Origin: Prochlorococcus sp. AG-363-N20
GTDB taxonomy: Bacteria; Cyanobacteriota; Cyanobacteriia; PCC-6307; Cyanobiaceae
DNA length: 64,000 bases
NCBI GenBank assembly: GCA_003280105.1
Contig: QCFX01000001.1
Location: forward strand, 62,001 to 126,000
Direction of reading: 5' to 3'
Shown: piece after piece, positions 9,597-17,615 of the stretch
Position numbering within the stretch: position 1 is the stretch's first letter
Layout: the number at the start of each line of letters is the position of its first letter
Program-made: the position numbers and the translations under genes
The notes under the pieces: model-generated
What the model was told of the DNA's origin: nothing
The model's database searches: none
The model's input: the letters and a program-made list of their open reading frames with translations, nothing else

Positions 9597-9825
9597 GTTG
9601 AAATTTTCAGTACGGACAACAGGTTTGAGCAAATCCTTTTCCTTAACACTTGTCTTAATCGCGAGTTTTGCGTCGTGGTTCAAGGCAACTGCTCTTAAAG
9701 CATTGCCATCATCTTAGCGCCAACAACAACAAAAGCCGTTTTACTCATGATTATGGTTCTTGCACTATGACCTGCATGTCTCATTCCTGCGTAGTGCATT
9801 CCCTCGGCATTGGTTTCTAAGCCCT
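9597..9825 (-). pseudogene. Porin gene fragment, a relic of the intact porin at 21207-22682
   Basis: Read on the reverse strand, this stretch aligns base for base with about 230 nt of the intact porin gene (around 21562-21800). Shared words include GAAACCAATGCCG versus gaagccaatgccg, GGTCATAGTGCAAGAACCAT and AAAACTCGCGATTAAGACAAG. Small indels break the frame, for example a deletion at GGCGCTAAGATGATGGC. Only the segment just after the SLH domain is left, with no start or stop. It is a decayed partial duplication, inverted relative to the intact gene. Confidence 0.85.
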
Positions 9826-9948
9826 CTATTCTTCATCCTCATCTACTCTTCTGACTCTGAGATTTAATCCAATATAAATAACAAGATATCCTAGTAGTGG
9901 AGTATATAATTGCCAGTGATTCAGATTATTTGACTCTAGGAATTCCAT
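9826..9948 (-). CDS. 40-aa membrane peptide, absent from the ORF track
   Basis: ATG to TAG gives MEFLESNNLNHWQLYTPLLG..., a hydrophobic helix (LLGYLVIYIGLNL) and a charged tail RVRRVDEDEE. One helix with a strongly polar tail is typical of real picocyanobacterial small proteins. It abuts the porin fragment. No family is recognised. Confidence 0.45.
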   Translation of the reverse strand: MEFLESNNLNHWQLYTPLLGYLVIYIGLNLRVRRVDEDEE

Positions 9949-10045
9949 GGATCAATGAGGTGTGAAGAGCCAGTGAAGAATGAGGATTGCAATTTAATTT
10001 GAGCTTAGGTGTATGTCGAAATTCCGCTCAAAACTTCCTGCATTT

Positions 10046-10180
10046 TTAATTGACCAAGCCTGAGAACAAGAAGAACCACCCAAACACAAGTACGTTTAAA
10101 ACCACCGTGATGGTGATGGCAATCACCTTAAAAGTGTTTCCCACTTCATCGGTATCTGAATTCAATTTAACCGGCTTCAT
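10046..10180 (-). CDS. 44-aa membrane peptide, absent from the ORF track
   Basis: ATG to TAA gives MKPVKLNSDTDEVGNTFK followed by a strong hydrophobic helix (VIAITITVVLNVLVFGWFFLF) and SGLVN. A polar N-terminus with a single well-formed helix suggests a genuine small membrane protein, possibly a photosynthesis- or light-stress-type subunit, but no family is recognised. Confidence 0.5.
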   Translation of the reverse strand: MKPVKLNSDTDEVGNTFKVIAITITVVLNVLVFGWFFLFSGLVN

Positions 10181-10515
10181 TGTAACGATGGGTTTGAATC
10201 AATTAATTTTCAAAGAATAGCTTTGATCAACTATTAACTACGATCAGGGGGTGAAAAAACTTTTAGGCCACCTCACTACCTTGAAGTTATATCGATCCCC
10301 TAAAACCGGAACGATATATTCAGTTGAGGCTTAGCAGCAAATCGCGGTCCATTCGATGCCGCAAAAAACGGAGTGTAAGTCCAATTACCAGGGAGTCTCG
10401 AAAGATCTACAAGCATTACTTCAAAAAATATGGGTCTTCAGGATGCCTTTTAGAACTCACTAACCAATCACTGCTGAAATGAAAATAGAATTAGCAATAG
10501 CTTTGCTGAACTAGT

Positions 10516-10648
10516 TCTATTCGAACCCTGCAATTCCCAAAATCTCTTGATATGGCTGAATCAACTAGAAGCTAATGAAAACCTTTATGCTATTGATACC
10601 AAGGGATTAAAGCGAATCGCTAAATCCTGTTCGAGCCTTGTTCGAACC
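10516..10648 (+). repeat. EVE-leader repeat, copy C
   Basis: Contains GCAATTCCCAAAATCTCTTGATATG, then a decayed version of the ACTGGCTAATGAAAA segment and GATACCAAGGGATTAAAGCGAATC, ending in TGTTCGAGCCTTGTTCGAACC, a divergent form of the paired TTATTCAAAC motif. Same orientation as the other copies. Confidence 0.75.
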
Positions 10649-10661
10649 GATGTGCGAATTC

Positions 10662-11051
10662 TTATAGCCTGCTATATCCACACTTACTTTCGAAAATTTT
10701 CAAAGGTAGGCCTGTTGCTTCCATGGCAGTTTTGCATTTTGCTCCAACTGTTCCATAAACCTCAACGGTAAATCCATCCCCTAACTGCGCATGACCTTGC
10801 AAATACTCTCCAACTTGTGGATTAGCTAAATGTGCAAGAAAAGCATCATCATTTTTATAGACCTCTGACCACGTAAAGCAAAGAGGATTATCAGGGTCTT
10901 GATCAAAGGTGTGATGCAACATTCCTGGTTCAGAAGCCTCTACCGCAGAATCAGTTTTAGTGGCAAGTTCCAAATATTCCTGAACTTTTTCTGGCTTAAC
11001 TTTTATACGAGCAATAAGAATGAAAGGGCTTGAAGAATCGAATGCAGTCAT
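10662..11051 (-). CDS. Antibiotic biosynthesis monooxygenase (ABM) domain protein
   Basis: The 129 aa product carries one ferredoxin-like ABM domain: ILIARIKVKPEKVQEYLELA (residues 11-30), PGMLHHTFDQDPDNP, then WSEVYKNDDAFLAHLANPQVGEYLQ. This family includes quinol monooxygenases and heme-degrading relatives; the catalytic chemistry here is unknown. A ~30-residue C-terminal tail beyond the domain (KTAMEATGLPLKIFESK) is also present in related proteins. The gene is monocistronic, flanked by repeat copies C and D. Confidence 0.85.
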   Translation of the reverse strand: MTAFDSSSPFILIARIKVKPEKVQEYLELATKTDSAVEASEPGMLHHTFDQDPDNPLCFTWSEVYKNDDAFLAHLANPQVGEYLQGHAQLGDGFTVEVYGTVGAKCKTAMEATGLPLKIFESKCGYSRL

Positions 11052-11340
11052 GCAGAAGTTTCAAATCAATTAAAGCCTCTCATATCTGAAAACACATTGT
11101 CTTAAAAAAAAACACTCTTTGAGCAGCTACTGACACAAAGCACAAACGAGCTAACTAAGCAAGAATGAGAAAGAGCAGAAGATTGATCTCGATGAACTGA
11201 TTCAACGCCTTCTAGAAGCATCAATTGGTACTGGGAGGAGTCGTTAAAAGAGATTCTGACATCACCCAACTAAAACAGCTAGAAAACAAATTAGTTCTAA
11301 AAGCCACCAATGGGTCATGTGAATAGCTACTGTTCATACC
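11052..11340. other. Intergenic stretch with decayed coding remnants
   Basis: No intact gene is seen. Short open stretches (for example DLDELIQRLLEAS near 11190) look like decayed coding DNA but are interrupted by stops and frameshifts. A run of nine A residues lies near 11104. Nothing here can be assigned to a family. Confidence 0.35.
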
Positions 11341-11465
11341 TGACAGCATCCCGAAAATCCTTGGTATGACTGATATTCCTTATTGGCTAATGAAAATTTC
11401 ACTCTATTGATCCAAAAGGATTAGACGGAATCTCTAAATCCTGTTCAAACTTTCGAGCAATTTCC
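11341..11465 (+). repeat. EVE-leader repeat, copy D
   Basis: Contains TTGGTATGACTGATATTCCT, TATTGGCTAATGAAAA, GATCCAAAAGGATTAGACGGAATC and CTAAATCCTGTTCAAAC, in the standard order. It ends ten bases before the sdhA fragment begins, so that fragment sits directly behind a repeat. Confidence 0.8.
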
Positions 11466-11474
11466 AAGACAGCG

Positions 11475-11978
11475 ATGTATAGCAACAATCACTTGACTCA
11501 AATATCCAATGTATTGGTAATTGGGTGTGGAGGTGCTGGATTACGAGCAGCTATAGAAGTCAAATTAGCTGGTCTTGAAGTTTCAGTTTTAGGAAAGCGA
11601 GCAAAAACAGATCCTCATACCGTATTAGCAGCAGGAGGTATTAATGCCGCATTTGGGAATGTAGACCCAGAAGACTCCTGGAAACAGCATTTTACAGATA
11701 CTTATTTAGAAGGATATGGAATTGGTGATGTTCACCAGATTGAACTAATGGCTAAGGAATCTCCTTTACTTGTAAATGAAATAGATACATGGGGAGCAAA
11801 CTTTGCAAAATTAGAAAATGGCAGCCTAGATCAAAGGTTTTTTGGAGCGCATACATATAGAAGAACCTTCTGATCGACGTTGCATTTTCCATGAATACAA
11901 GGAATGGTTAGGAGAAAATATTAATGACGAAGTTTGGGCAATCCCGACAGAGCCAATTCAAGAAGATCTCAATAGGTA
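11475..11978 (+). pseudogene. sdhA: Truncated succinate dehydrogenase/fumarate reductase flavoprotein (sdhA) fragment
   Basis: The 132 aa open part shows the FAD-binding N-terminus of SdhA/FrdA: VLVIGCGGAGLRAAIEVKLAG (residues ~13-33), then AAGGINAAFGN, HFTDTYLEGYGIGDVHQIELM and FFGAHTYRRT. It stops at 11873, where the full protein would continue for over 400 residues. A further open stretch in another frame (SDRRCIFHEYKEWLGEN, to ~11978) does not look like SdhA. This is therefore a broken remnant, not a functional dehydrogenase. Confidence 0.8.
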
Positions 11979-12399
11979 GATCTTGCAATGAATAGGAATT
12001 CGTTCATGCAGTCTTAAGCACTAAAAAGGGTTTGGGAAGGATTAAAGCTGGGATGAGGGACCTCAGCACTAGAGACGAGACAGAAGAGGAAAACTTCCAT
12101 CTCAAAGTTTTGGGAACCATGACGATGCCTGTGAATTGCTGGAAGAGATCTACGGGGGTATGTGCGTCTCAAACGGACTATAAAGACCGTCCTTACAATG
12201 AATTCATTGAGGTCAAACAATAAAACTGCAGGCAGAAAAGACAAAAAGCCGTTTTTTGTGCCCTTATGAACTACATCTCTATTCCGTAGTGGCTATCAAT
12301 AAAGAGGACATATGGCCAAAGCGCATTCAGACTCATTTCTCAAAGAGCCTGTTAATCAACACACAAAGATGTTCTTTGACCAGCTTCAATCTTTAAACA
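11979..12399. other. Intergenic stretch, possibly decayed genes
   Basis: ORFs listed here (12014-12244 on minus, 12032-12223 on plus) overlap each other on opposite strands and show no domain, signal or helix. Short stretches such as DDACELLEEIYGGM in a third frame hint at degraded coding DNA. I do not support any gene here. Confidence 0.4.
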
Positions 12400-12807
12400 A
12401 TGGAAAAACTTCTATATCGGGGTAACAAATATACCCAACACAAAGAAATTGTGTCTAAAAAGCCTGTCCAGTTAAAGTACAGGCGGAGTATTTACACTCA
12501 AAAAAGAGAATTAATGCCTAAGGTTCAAAATGATTTAATCTACCGTGGCAGCAAATACTTGTCTAAATCGTCTCCTAATAACTCTTACATATCTGATGCT
12601 AATAAAAAAATCTTCTCGTTAGCAAGGGATCTTATTAATGCACAATTTAATCTTGCCAATGATGAACTAAGTCGTAATCTATGGAATGAGGTGGCAGCCC
12701 TGAAAATTGATCCACAGCGTATTATCAATCTTATGTATAAATGCTCCTCAAGTGAAGATAATCAGAGCATGTTAGAGGCTGATTTGGATTATTTCTCCAA
12801 AAAATAA
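12400..12807 (+). CDS. DUF4278-type protein with three YRG motifs
   Basis: The 135 aa product has three copies of the DUF4278-like L-x-Y-R-G-x-x-Y motif: LLYRGNKY (residues 4-11), LKYRRSIY (degenerate, ~25-32) and LIYRGSKY (~46-53). A helical C-terminal domain follows (ANKKIFSLARDLINAQFNLAND...). DUF4278 proteins are small cyanobacterial proteins of unknown function that usually carry one motif; three in tandem plus an extra domain is unusual. It is monocistronic. Confidence 0.7.
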   Translation: MEKLLYRGNKYTQHKEIVSKKPVQLKYRRSIYTQKRELMPKVQNDLIYRGSKYLSKSSPNNSYISDANKKIFSLARDLINAQFNLANDELSRNLWNEVAALKIDPQRIINLMYKCSSSEDNQSMLEADLDYFSKK

Positions 12808-13003
12808 TTGCAAAGGGTCCCCACAAATTAAACAATTCCAAACACAAGCTAATAATCTAAATCTAACTTCCCAATTCAGAGCTAACCTTAGTTAAGGAAG
12901 AGATGTTTGGTTTGAATATTTTTTTTGTAGCAACTGCAACATATGAGTAATATAGATCTCTGCTCTAATGGTTATCAATTTGTTCTCAAGAAAAGGGCTT
13001 TAA

Positions 13004-13198
13004 ATGGTCAACCGCCTCTATAGATCAAAATCAACAAGAAGATTGATAACAAGACCTTCTAAGCCAATAAATGATTTAAGACACTCCAGTAATTTCAATA
13101 ATGGACTAGATAGAGACATTGCTGCCATGAAGAAAGTTTGGAACATGCTACTGGAAGGTTCAATACGCTGGTTTGGGGAAGTAGGTCGTAAATATTAG
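13004..13198 (+). CDS. Small basic hypothetical protein
   Basis: The 64 aa, Arg-rich product (MVNRLYRSKSTRRLITRPSK) ends in an amphipathic helix (IAAMKKVWNMLLEGSIRWFGEV). The NRLYRSK start resembles the YRG motif of the preceding DUF4278-type gene, so the two may be distantly related. The function is unknown. Confidence 0.4.
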   Translation: MVNRLYRSKSTRRLITRPSKPINDLRHSSNFNNGLDRDIAAMKKVWNMLLEGSIRWFGEVGRKY

Positions 13199-13359
13199 TC
13201 TTCCTGCTTAGATTCTGAAGAGAGGTAAAAGAGCTAAATGGCTATTTTCTTGTGTCCAAATATACATTGTATAGGTTTCTGATCTACTGTGGAAATGAAA
13301 GATTAGCAAGATCTTAGATGGGTCAATCAATCCAAATTGGTCTTGGATAGAATAATGTT

Positions 13360-13373
13360 GTATCTAAATATAC
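13360..13373 (+). promoter_or_regulatory. NtcA binding site upstream of nirA
   Basis: A perfect GTA-N8-TAC palindrome (GTATCTAAATATAC), 203 bases before the nirA start. A TAN3T-type -10 box (TATTTT, 13398-13403) follows with a 24-nt gap, close to the 22-23 nt of class II NtcA-activated cyanobacterial promoters. This implies activation when ammonium is scarce. The box and spacing are seen; regulation is inferred. Confidence 0.75.
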
Positions 13374-13576
13374 TATATTCTAAATTCAAGAAATTTCTAT
13401 TTTGGTTTAATCTGATACATAGAGAGTGAGCTGCTAAATGCATTAATAGGAGATCAAGTTTATTCCTTTGCTATGAATAGAGGTCTGGCATCACAAAATT
13501 AGAAAGGCTGAGGCATTCCTCAATTCATTATTCTCTTTTTTTAAGATACAAATCAATAGCACTCAAAAACTAAGCC

Positions 13577-15181
13577 ATGAAACCGTATTTAGAAGGAAAA
13601 AAATTAAATAAAATAGAAAAGAATAAGGCTATGAAAGATGGACTTCTATTAGGTAGTCAAATAGAAGAGTTTGCCAAAATTGGTTGGGAGAAAATGGACA
13701 AAACCGACTTAGAACTTCGCTTGAAATGGTATGGGATGTTCTGGCGGCCTAAAACACCAGGAAAATTTATGCTTCGTTTACGAATAACTAATGGGATACT
13801 AAATGCACGTCAATTAAATTTAATTGCATCTATTGTTGCTCGTTATGCAGAAGATGGAAGTTGCGATATCACTACAAGGCAAAACCTTCAACTCCGTGGA
13901 ATTCTTATTAGTGACCTGCCTGAAATTCTTAGACGTCTAAAAAATGCTGGTATAGAAACCATCCAATCAGGATTTGATAACCCAAGAAATGTCACAGGTA
14001 ATCCATTAGCAGGAATCGATCCAAAAGAAATTATAGATACCAGACCATATACATTGGAGTTGGAAAATTACTTAACTAATAATGGAGAAGGAAATTCTGA
14101 ATTCTCTAATTTGCCAAGAAAATGGAACACTGCAGTAGCAGGTTCACATGACAACTTTCTTTTGCATAATGACATTATCTTCCACCCAGTTATAAAAGAA
14201 GGGGAACTTGGTTTTAGTGTTTGGGTTGGAGGGATTCTTTCTTCTCAATTAAATGATTACGCTATTCCTCTTAATGTATGGGTTAAACCACATGAAATCT
14301 GTAATTTCACAGGTGTAGTTATATCTTGTTGGCGCGATGATGGAGAACGTTATAAACGTCCTAAAGGACGATTTAGATTCTACTTAAATCAAGTGGGATT
14401 AGAAAATTTTAGGAGTGATGTTCAAGAAAAATTTGGAAGGCTTATTCCAGACCCTGGTTCTATATTTTCACAAAAACCACGTTCTTTCTTTGGGATTCAT
14501 CCTCAAAAGCAGTTAGGACTTAACTATGCAGGCATACATATTCCAGTAGGTCGGCTTTCAGCAGAAGAAATTCAAGATTTGGCAAACATAAGTGCAACAC
14601 ATGGGAGCAGTGAAGTACGTCTTACTGAAGATCAGAATGTGATCATAATTAATATCCCAGACAAACAAGTTGATAGTTTTAAAGCTAATCCTTTATTAAA
14701 GAAGTTTCCTCTCAGCCCAAAAGCAATAGCGGCAGGAACTGTCTCATGTACAGGTAATACCTACTGCAGTTTTGCTATGACAAATACTAAAGATCAGGCT
14801 CTAAAGATATCTAAGGAGCTTGACTCAGAAATTGATTTACCTGAAGAACTAAAGATTCACTGGACAGGGTGTCCTAATAGTTGTGGTCAAGCCTATATGG
14901 GAGCAATAGGCCTAACCGGGACAAAAGCTAGAAATGCTGATGGGGAAATGATTGAGGCTTATGACATATCAATTGGAGGAGAACAAGGTCCAAATCCAAA
15001 GATAGGAAAGTTAAAACATAAGTCAGTGCCTACTGCTGAATTAAAAAATATATTGAAAAAATTATTGATTGAAAATTACTCTGCAATTCCAAAGACCAAG
15101 AATTCCTCTGAGAAATTTATTACTTTAAATCAGATTATTGTTTGGATTCGGCAGTTAGGAAAAAGCAGTAATTCTCCATAA
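13577..15181 (+). CDS. nirA: Ferredoxin-nitrite reductase
   Basis: This 534 aa enzyme reduces nitrite to ammonium using six electrons from ferredoxin. Two nitrite/sulfite reductase half-domains are visible. The [4Fe-4S]-siroheme cysteines are C391 and C397 (SCTGNTYCSFA), C432 and C436 (TGCPNSCGQ). The N-terminal substrate segment TTRQNLQLRG is also present. Family length is ~510 aa, so the gene is complete; the N-terminus is slightly long. An NtcA box lies upstream, and a small ORF and a FNT transporter follow on the same strand as a nitrite-use operon. No nitrate reductase gene is in the window. Confidence 0.96.
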   Translation: MKPYLEGKKLNKIEKNKAMKDGLLLGSQIEEFAKIGWEKMDKTDLELRLKWYGMFWRPKTPGKFMLRLRITNGILNARQLNLIASIVARYAEDGSCDITTRQNLQLRGILISDLPEILRRLKNAGIETIQSGFDNPRNVTGNPLAGIDPKEIIDTRPYTLELENYLTNNGEGNSEFSNLPRKWNTAVAGSHDNFLLHNDIIFHPVIKEGELGFSVWVGGILSSQLNDYAIPLNVWVKPHEICNFTGVVISCWRDDGERYKRPKGRFRFYLNQVGLENFRSDVQEKFGRLIPDPGSIFSQKPRSFFGIHPQKQLGLNYAGIHIPVGRLSAEEIQDLANISATHGSSEVRLTEDQNVIIINIPDKQVDSFKANPLLKKFPLSPKAIAAGTVSCTGNTYCSFAMTNTKDQALKISKELDSEIDLPEELKIHWTGCPNSCGQAYMGAIGLTGTKARNADGEMIEAYDISIGGEQGPNPKIGKLKHKSVPTAELKNILKKLLIENYSAIPKTKNSSEKFITLNQIIVWIRQLGKSSNSP

Positions 15182-15221
15182 TCTGCTTTTTCCAAAACCA
15201 CAATCATTTATTAACTTCTCC

Positions 15222-15365
15222 ATGCAATTTAAATCCAATTCAACTGATTTCTTTAGTCGCATTGTCAATTGGCTAAGTGAATTTGGAAGTGACCGTCCAC
15301 TAATTAATCGTCAAGGCGGAAGTAAAGATCCTTTTTCAAGACTAATGAATCGCATTAGCAGGTAA
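15222..15365 (+). CDS. 47-aa ORF between nirA and the nitrite transporter
   Basis: ATG to TAA encodes MQFKSNSTDFFSRIVNWLSE... ending SRLMNRISR, a soluble, mildly basic peptide with an amphipathic helix. It fits in the 230-bp gap between nirA and the FNT gene on the same strand and is absent from the ORF track. A nitrite-related role is inferred from position only. Confidence 0.5.
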   Translation: MQFKSNSTDFFSRIVNWLSEFGSDRPLINRQGGSKDPFSRLMNRISR

Positions 15366-15410
15366 ATAAATCAATTTAAAAATATCTTCAACACAATCAC
15401 TTTTAAAAAC

Positions 15411-16322
15411 ATGGATTCAAACACCTCACAAATGGATTATGTCCTTCCTAATGAATTAGTAGATGGAATGATTGCAGCGGGTGGGAAAAAATCTACTGTA
15501 AGTACAAAAAACTTACTAGTAAGAGGTTTTTACTCTGGGGCAATACTTGGCTTAGCCACATGTCTAGCAATAACTGTAGGTATTCAATCTGGGATGCCTT
15601 TCCTTGGCTCAGTTATCTTTCCATTTGGTTTTGCAAGCATAGTACTTTTTGGTATGGAGCTAGTTACTGGAAATTTTGCTCTATTACCTATGGCAACTTG
15701 GGCGGGTAAATCCTCCTGGAAAGCCACATTTAGAAATTGGGGTTGGGTCTGGATAGGTAATTTCTTAGGCACATTTCTTGTGGCAGTTTTACTTTCAATT
15801 AGTTTGACAAGCGCAGGAACTATTGACCCTTTATCTGCAGCTGAAGGAGGTAAAGGATGGGCCGTTGTTGCATCAAAACTGATATCTATAAATCAATCAA
15901 ATGTTCTTACCAAGTATGAGTCTCTAGGAAGTACTGGACTTTTCCTAGCATTTATACGAGGTGTTATTGCTAACTGGCTCGTATGTCTTGGAGTCACAAT
16001 GGCTCTAGTAAGTAAAAGTGTTCCAGGAAAACTTCTTGCTTGTTGGCTACCAATTACTGCATTCCAAACAATGGGCATGGAGCACATTGTTGTAAATATG
16101 TTTTTGCATACAGTAGGTCCTCTTCTAGGATCTGGAGTGCCCTTCAGTAAGGTTATCTTTTGGAATTTCCTGCCAGTTACTGTTGGCAACATTATTGGAG
16201 GAATGGTTTTTATAGGCATGCTCTTCTACAGCACACATCGCACCAAGATGTCTAATGTCCTGCCAACAGTTCATGATGAAAAGCTGGAACGAGAACTAGC
16301 AGCAGAACTTGGTGCACGCTAA
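15411..16322 (+). CDS. focA: Formate/nitrite transporter (FNT) family nitrite channel
   Basis: The 303 aa product has six membrane helices. FNT signatures include GMELVTGNFALLPMATWAGK (residues ~80-100) and the later TMGMEHIVVNMFL repeat half. In marine picocyanobacteria lacking nitrate reductase, a FNT protein beside nirA imports nitrite; that is the likely role here. It sits 230 bp after nirA and overlaps the leading edge of the HEAT-like ORF's track start, so the genes are likely one transcript. Confidence 0.9.
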   Translation: MDSNTSQMDYVLPNELVDGMIAAGGKKSTVSTKNLLVRGFYSGAILGLATCLAITVGIQSGMPFLGSVIFPFGFASIVLFGMELVTGNFALLPMATWAGKSSWKATFRNWGWVWIGNFLGTFLVAVLLSISLTSAGTIDPLSAAEGGKGWAVVASKLISINQSNVLTKYESLGSTGLFLAFIRGVIANWLVCLGVTMALVSKSVPGKLLACWLPITAFQTMGMEHIVVNMFLHTVGPLLGSGVPFSKVIFWNFLPVTVGNIIGGMVFIGMLFYSTHRTKMSNVLPTVHDEKLERELAAELGAR

Positions 16323-16338
16323 AGATAAAGGACTATCT

Positions 16339-17052
16339 ATGGCCATCAATGAAGACTCAATCTGGGAAAAGCTCAACCAATCCCGCAGGGTTCCCCTAGA
16401 GCCTTGCTGGTTGGGTGAGGTTTATTCACTCAATCTTCAGGCAGACCTTCGCTTTGCGATAACTGAGCAACTCGGATTACTAAGCAATAAAGGTTGGCCA
16501 GTTTTAGAGTTGATAATTAAAAAAGCAGGGGCTCAACCAGAGTTAATTAGTGCAGCAGGACTGTGTCATCAAACTGAGGCAAAAACTTGGTTGCTAAAGC
16601 TGCTCAAAGAAGAGAAACACCTCAAGCTGCCAGTTCTGCAAGCACTTGCATGCTGGGGAGGTGAACTTCCAATCATGCTCTTTAGGAATGTCTTAAGCGA
16701 AAAATCCCAACCCCTTCTCTTAGCAGGCTTGGAATTACTTAAATTCAAAGTTCATCAACTCAGTGATGAACTTCTTCTTGATCTTGTTCAGAAACCATTA
16801 AAAGATTTTCGCGATCCAGTTGTGTTATCAACTATTAGGGTTTTACAACGTCGCAATAGTGCCGCCGTCAACTCACAAATTGCAGAAATTGCTAAACACG
16901 GATCAGAAGCAACAGCTCGTGCAGCACTTCTTGCCCTCAGTTGTATAGCCACTTCCCATAGCCTTGTAACCCTGTCAAATCTTCTCAATGAGCTCCCAAA
17001 AGGCCCCCTAAAAGAGATGGCCGAAAAGCAACTGCAACTTCAAGACAAATAG
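16339..17052 (+). CDS. HEAT-like helical-repeat protein linked to nitrite assimilation
   Basis: I use the ATG preceded by AAAGGA (start 16339) rather than the track's TTG at 16309, which overlaps the transporter. The 237 aa product is almost entirely paired amphipathic helices (for example LLLDLVQKPLKDFRDPVVLSTIRVLQ, ARAALLALSCIATSHSL), like HEAT/PBS-lyase repeats. Such proteins in cyanobacteria often help cofactor insertion or protein assembly. Its place at the end of the nirA-focA operon suggests an accessory factor for nitrite reductase. The assignment is contextual. Confidence 0.7.
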   Translation: MAINEDSIWEKLNQSRRVPLEPCWLGEVYSLNLQADLRFAITEQLGLLSNKGWPVLELIIKKAGAQPELISAAGLCHQTEAKTWLLKLLKEEKHLKLPVLQALACWGGELPIMLFRNVLSEKSQPLLLAGLELLKFKVHQLSDELLLDLVQKPLKDFRDPVVLSTIRVLQRRNSAAVNSQIAEIAKHGSEATARAALLALSCIATSHSLVTLSNLLNELPKGPLKEMAEKQLQLQDK

Positions 17053-17071
17053 GTCAAGATAGAAAAAACAG

Positions 17072-17230
17072 AAATCCCCTGAGCTCAAGGGTTTATTCAA
17101 ACTTTATTCAAACCGCCCATTTTCACTCACAAACATTGGTATGAATGAAATTAACTACTGGCTAATGAAAACTTTTATCCTATGGATACCAAAGGGTTAG
17201 AGCGAACCTCTAAATCTTGTTCAAGCTTTT
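17072..17230 (+). repeat. EVE-leader repeat, copy E
   Basis: A full-length copy. It opens with CCCCTGAGCTCAAGGGTTTATTCAAAC and a second TTTATTCAAAC, then ATGAATGAAATTAACTACTGG, CTAATGAAAAC, GATACCAAAGGGTTAGAGCGAAC and TAAATCTTGTTCAAGC. It lies right after the nitrite operon and ends 14 bases before the next small gene. Confidence 0.85.
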
Positions 17231-17243
17231 CTAGGTAGCCAAA

Positions 17244-17447
17244 ATGCGTACAAAAATGTCTCCCAGAAGAGCTTTGCTTACTGCGGCAATAATGTCTGTT
17301 ATACCAACTCTTCTCTTTGCTACTTGCTCTGAGAAGTTTTCAGTTTTCGGAATCCTAATTACCTCCACACTCATTAATTGGCCAGTAATCCGATGGCTTG
17401 ATGATCGTCAGTGGTATAGAGAATGGATCAAAAAGGAATCTAAATAG
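17244..17447 (+). CDS. Small membrane protein between two repeat copies
   Basis: The 67 aa product has a basic N-terminus (MRTKMSPRRALL), a hydrophobic stretch (~residues 10-45, probably two short helices) and a charged tail (DDRQWYREWIKKESK). The positive-inside pattern with 'MSPRR' is typical of small DUF2798-like membrane proteins, but I cannot assign it firmly. It forms a one-gene cassette between repeats E and F. Confidence 0.6.
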   Translation: MRTKMSPRRALLTAAIMSVIPTLLFATCSEKFSVFGILITSTLINWPVIRWLDDRQWYREWIKKESK

Positions 17448-17464
17448 TCGAATTGTTCCTAAAA

Positions 17465-17575
17465 AACCGCAAGCACTCCTGCCATGAATGAACCTAACTA
17501 TTGGCTAATAAAAACTTCCCTTTAGGTGATAGCAACCGATCTCAGAGAATCAGACATTTCTATTCAAACTTGGGA
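17465..17575 (+). repeat. EVE-leader repeat, copy F
   Basis: Contains ATGAATGAACCTAACTATTGG, CTAATAAAAACTTCCCTTTAG, GTGATAGCAACCGATCTCAGAG, ATTTCTATTCAAAC. It belongs to the 'CCCTTTAGNTGATAGCAAGCGATCTCAG' subtype shared with copies H and J. Confidence 0.8.
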
Positions 17576-17615
17576 AATTTGCTGAGAATCCTCATCAATG
17601 ATTTTTCCTAGTCTC

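Noticed and set aside
11120-11330. Stretch reading DLDELIQRLLEA, reminiscent of a serine/threonine phosphatase N-terminus
   Set aside because: Only about a dozen residues match by eye, with stops and frame changes around it; it could be chance.
12032-12223. 63-aa plus ORF and its 76-aa minus counterpart
   Set aside because: They overlap on opposite strands, lack any recognisable feature and sit in apparently decayed sequence.
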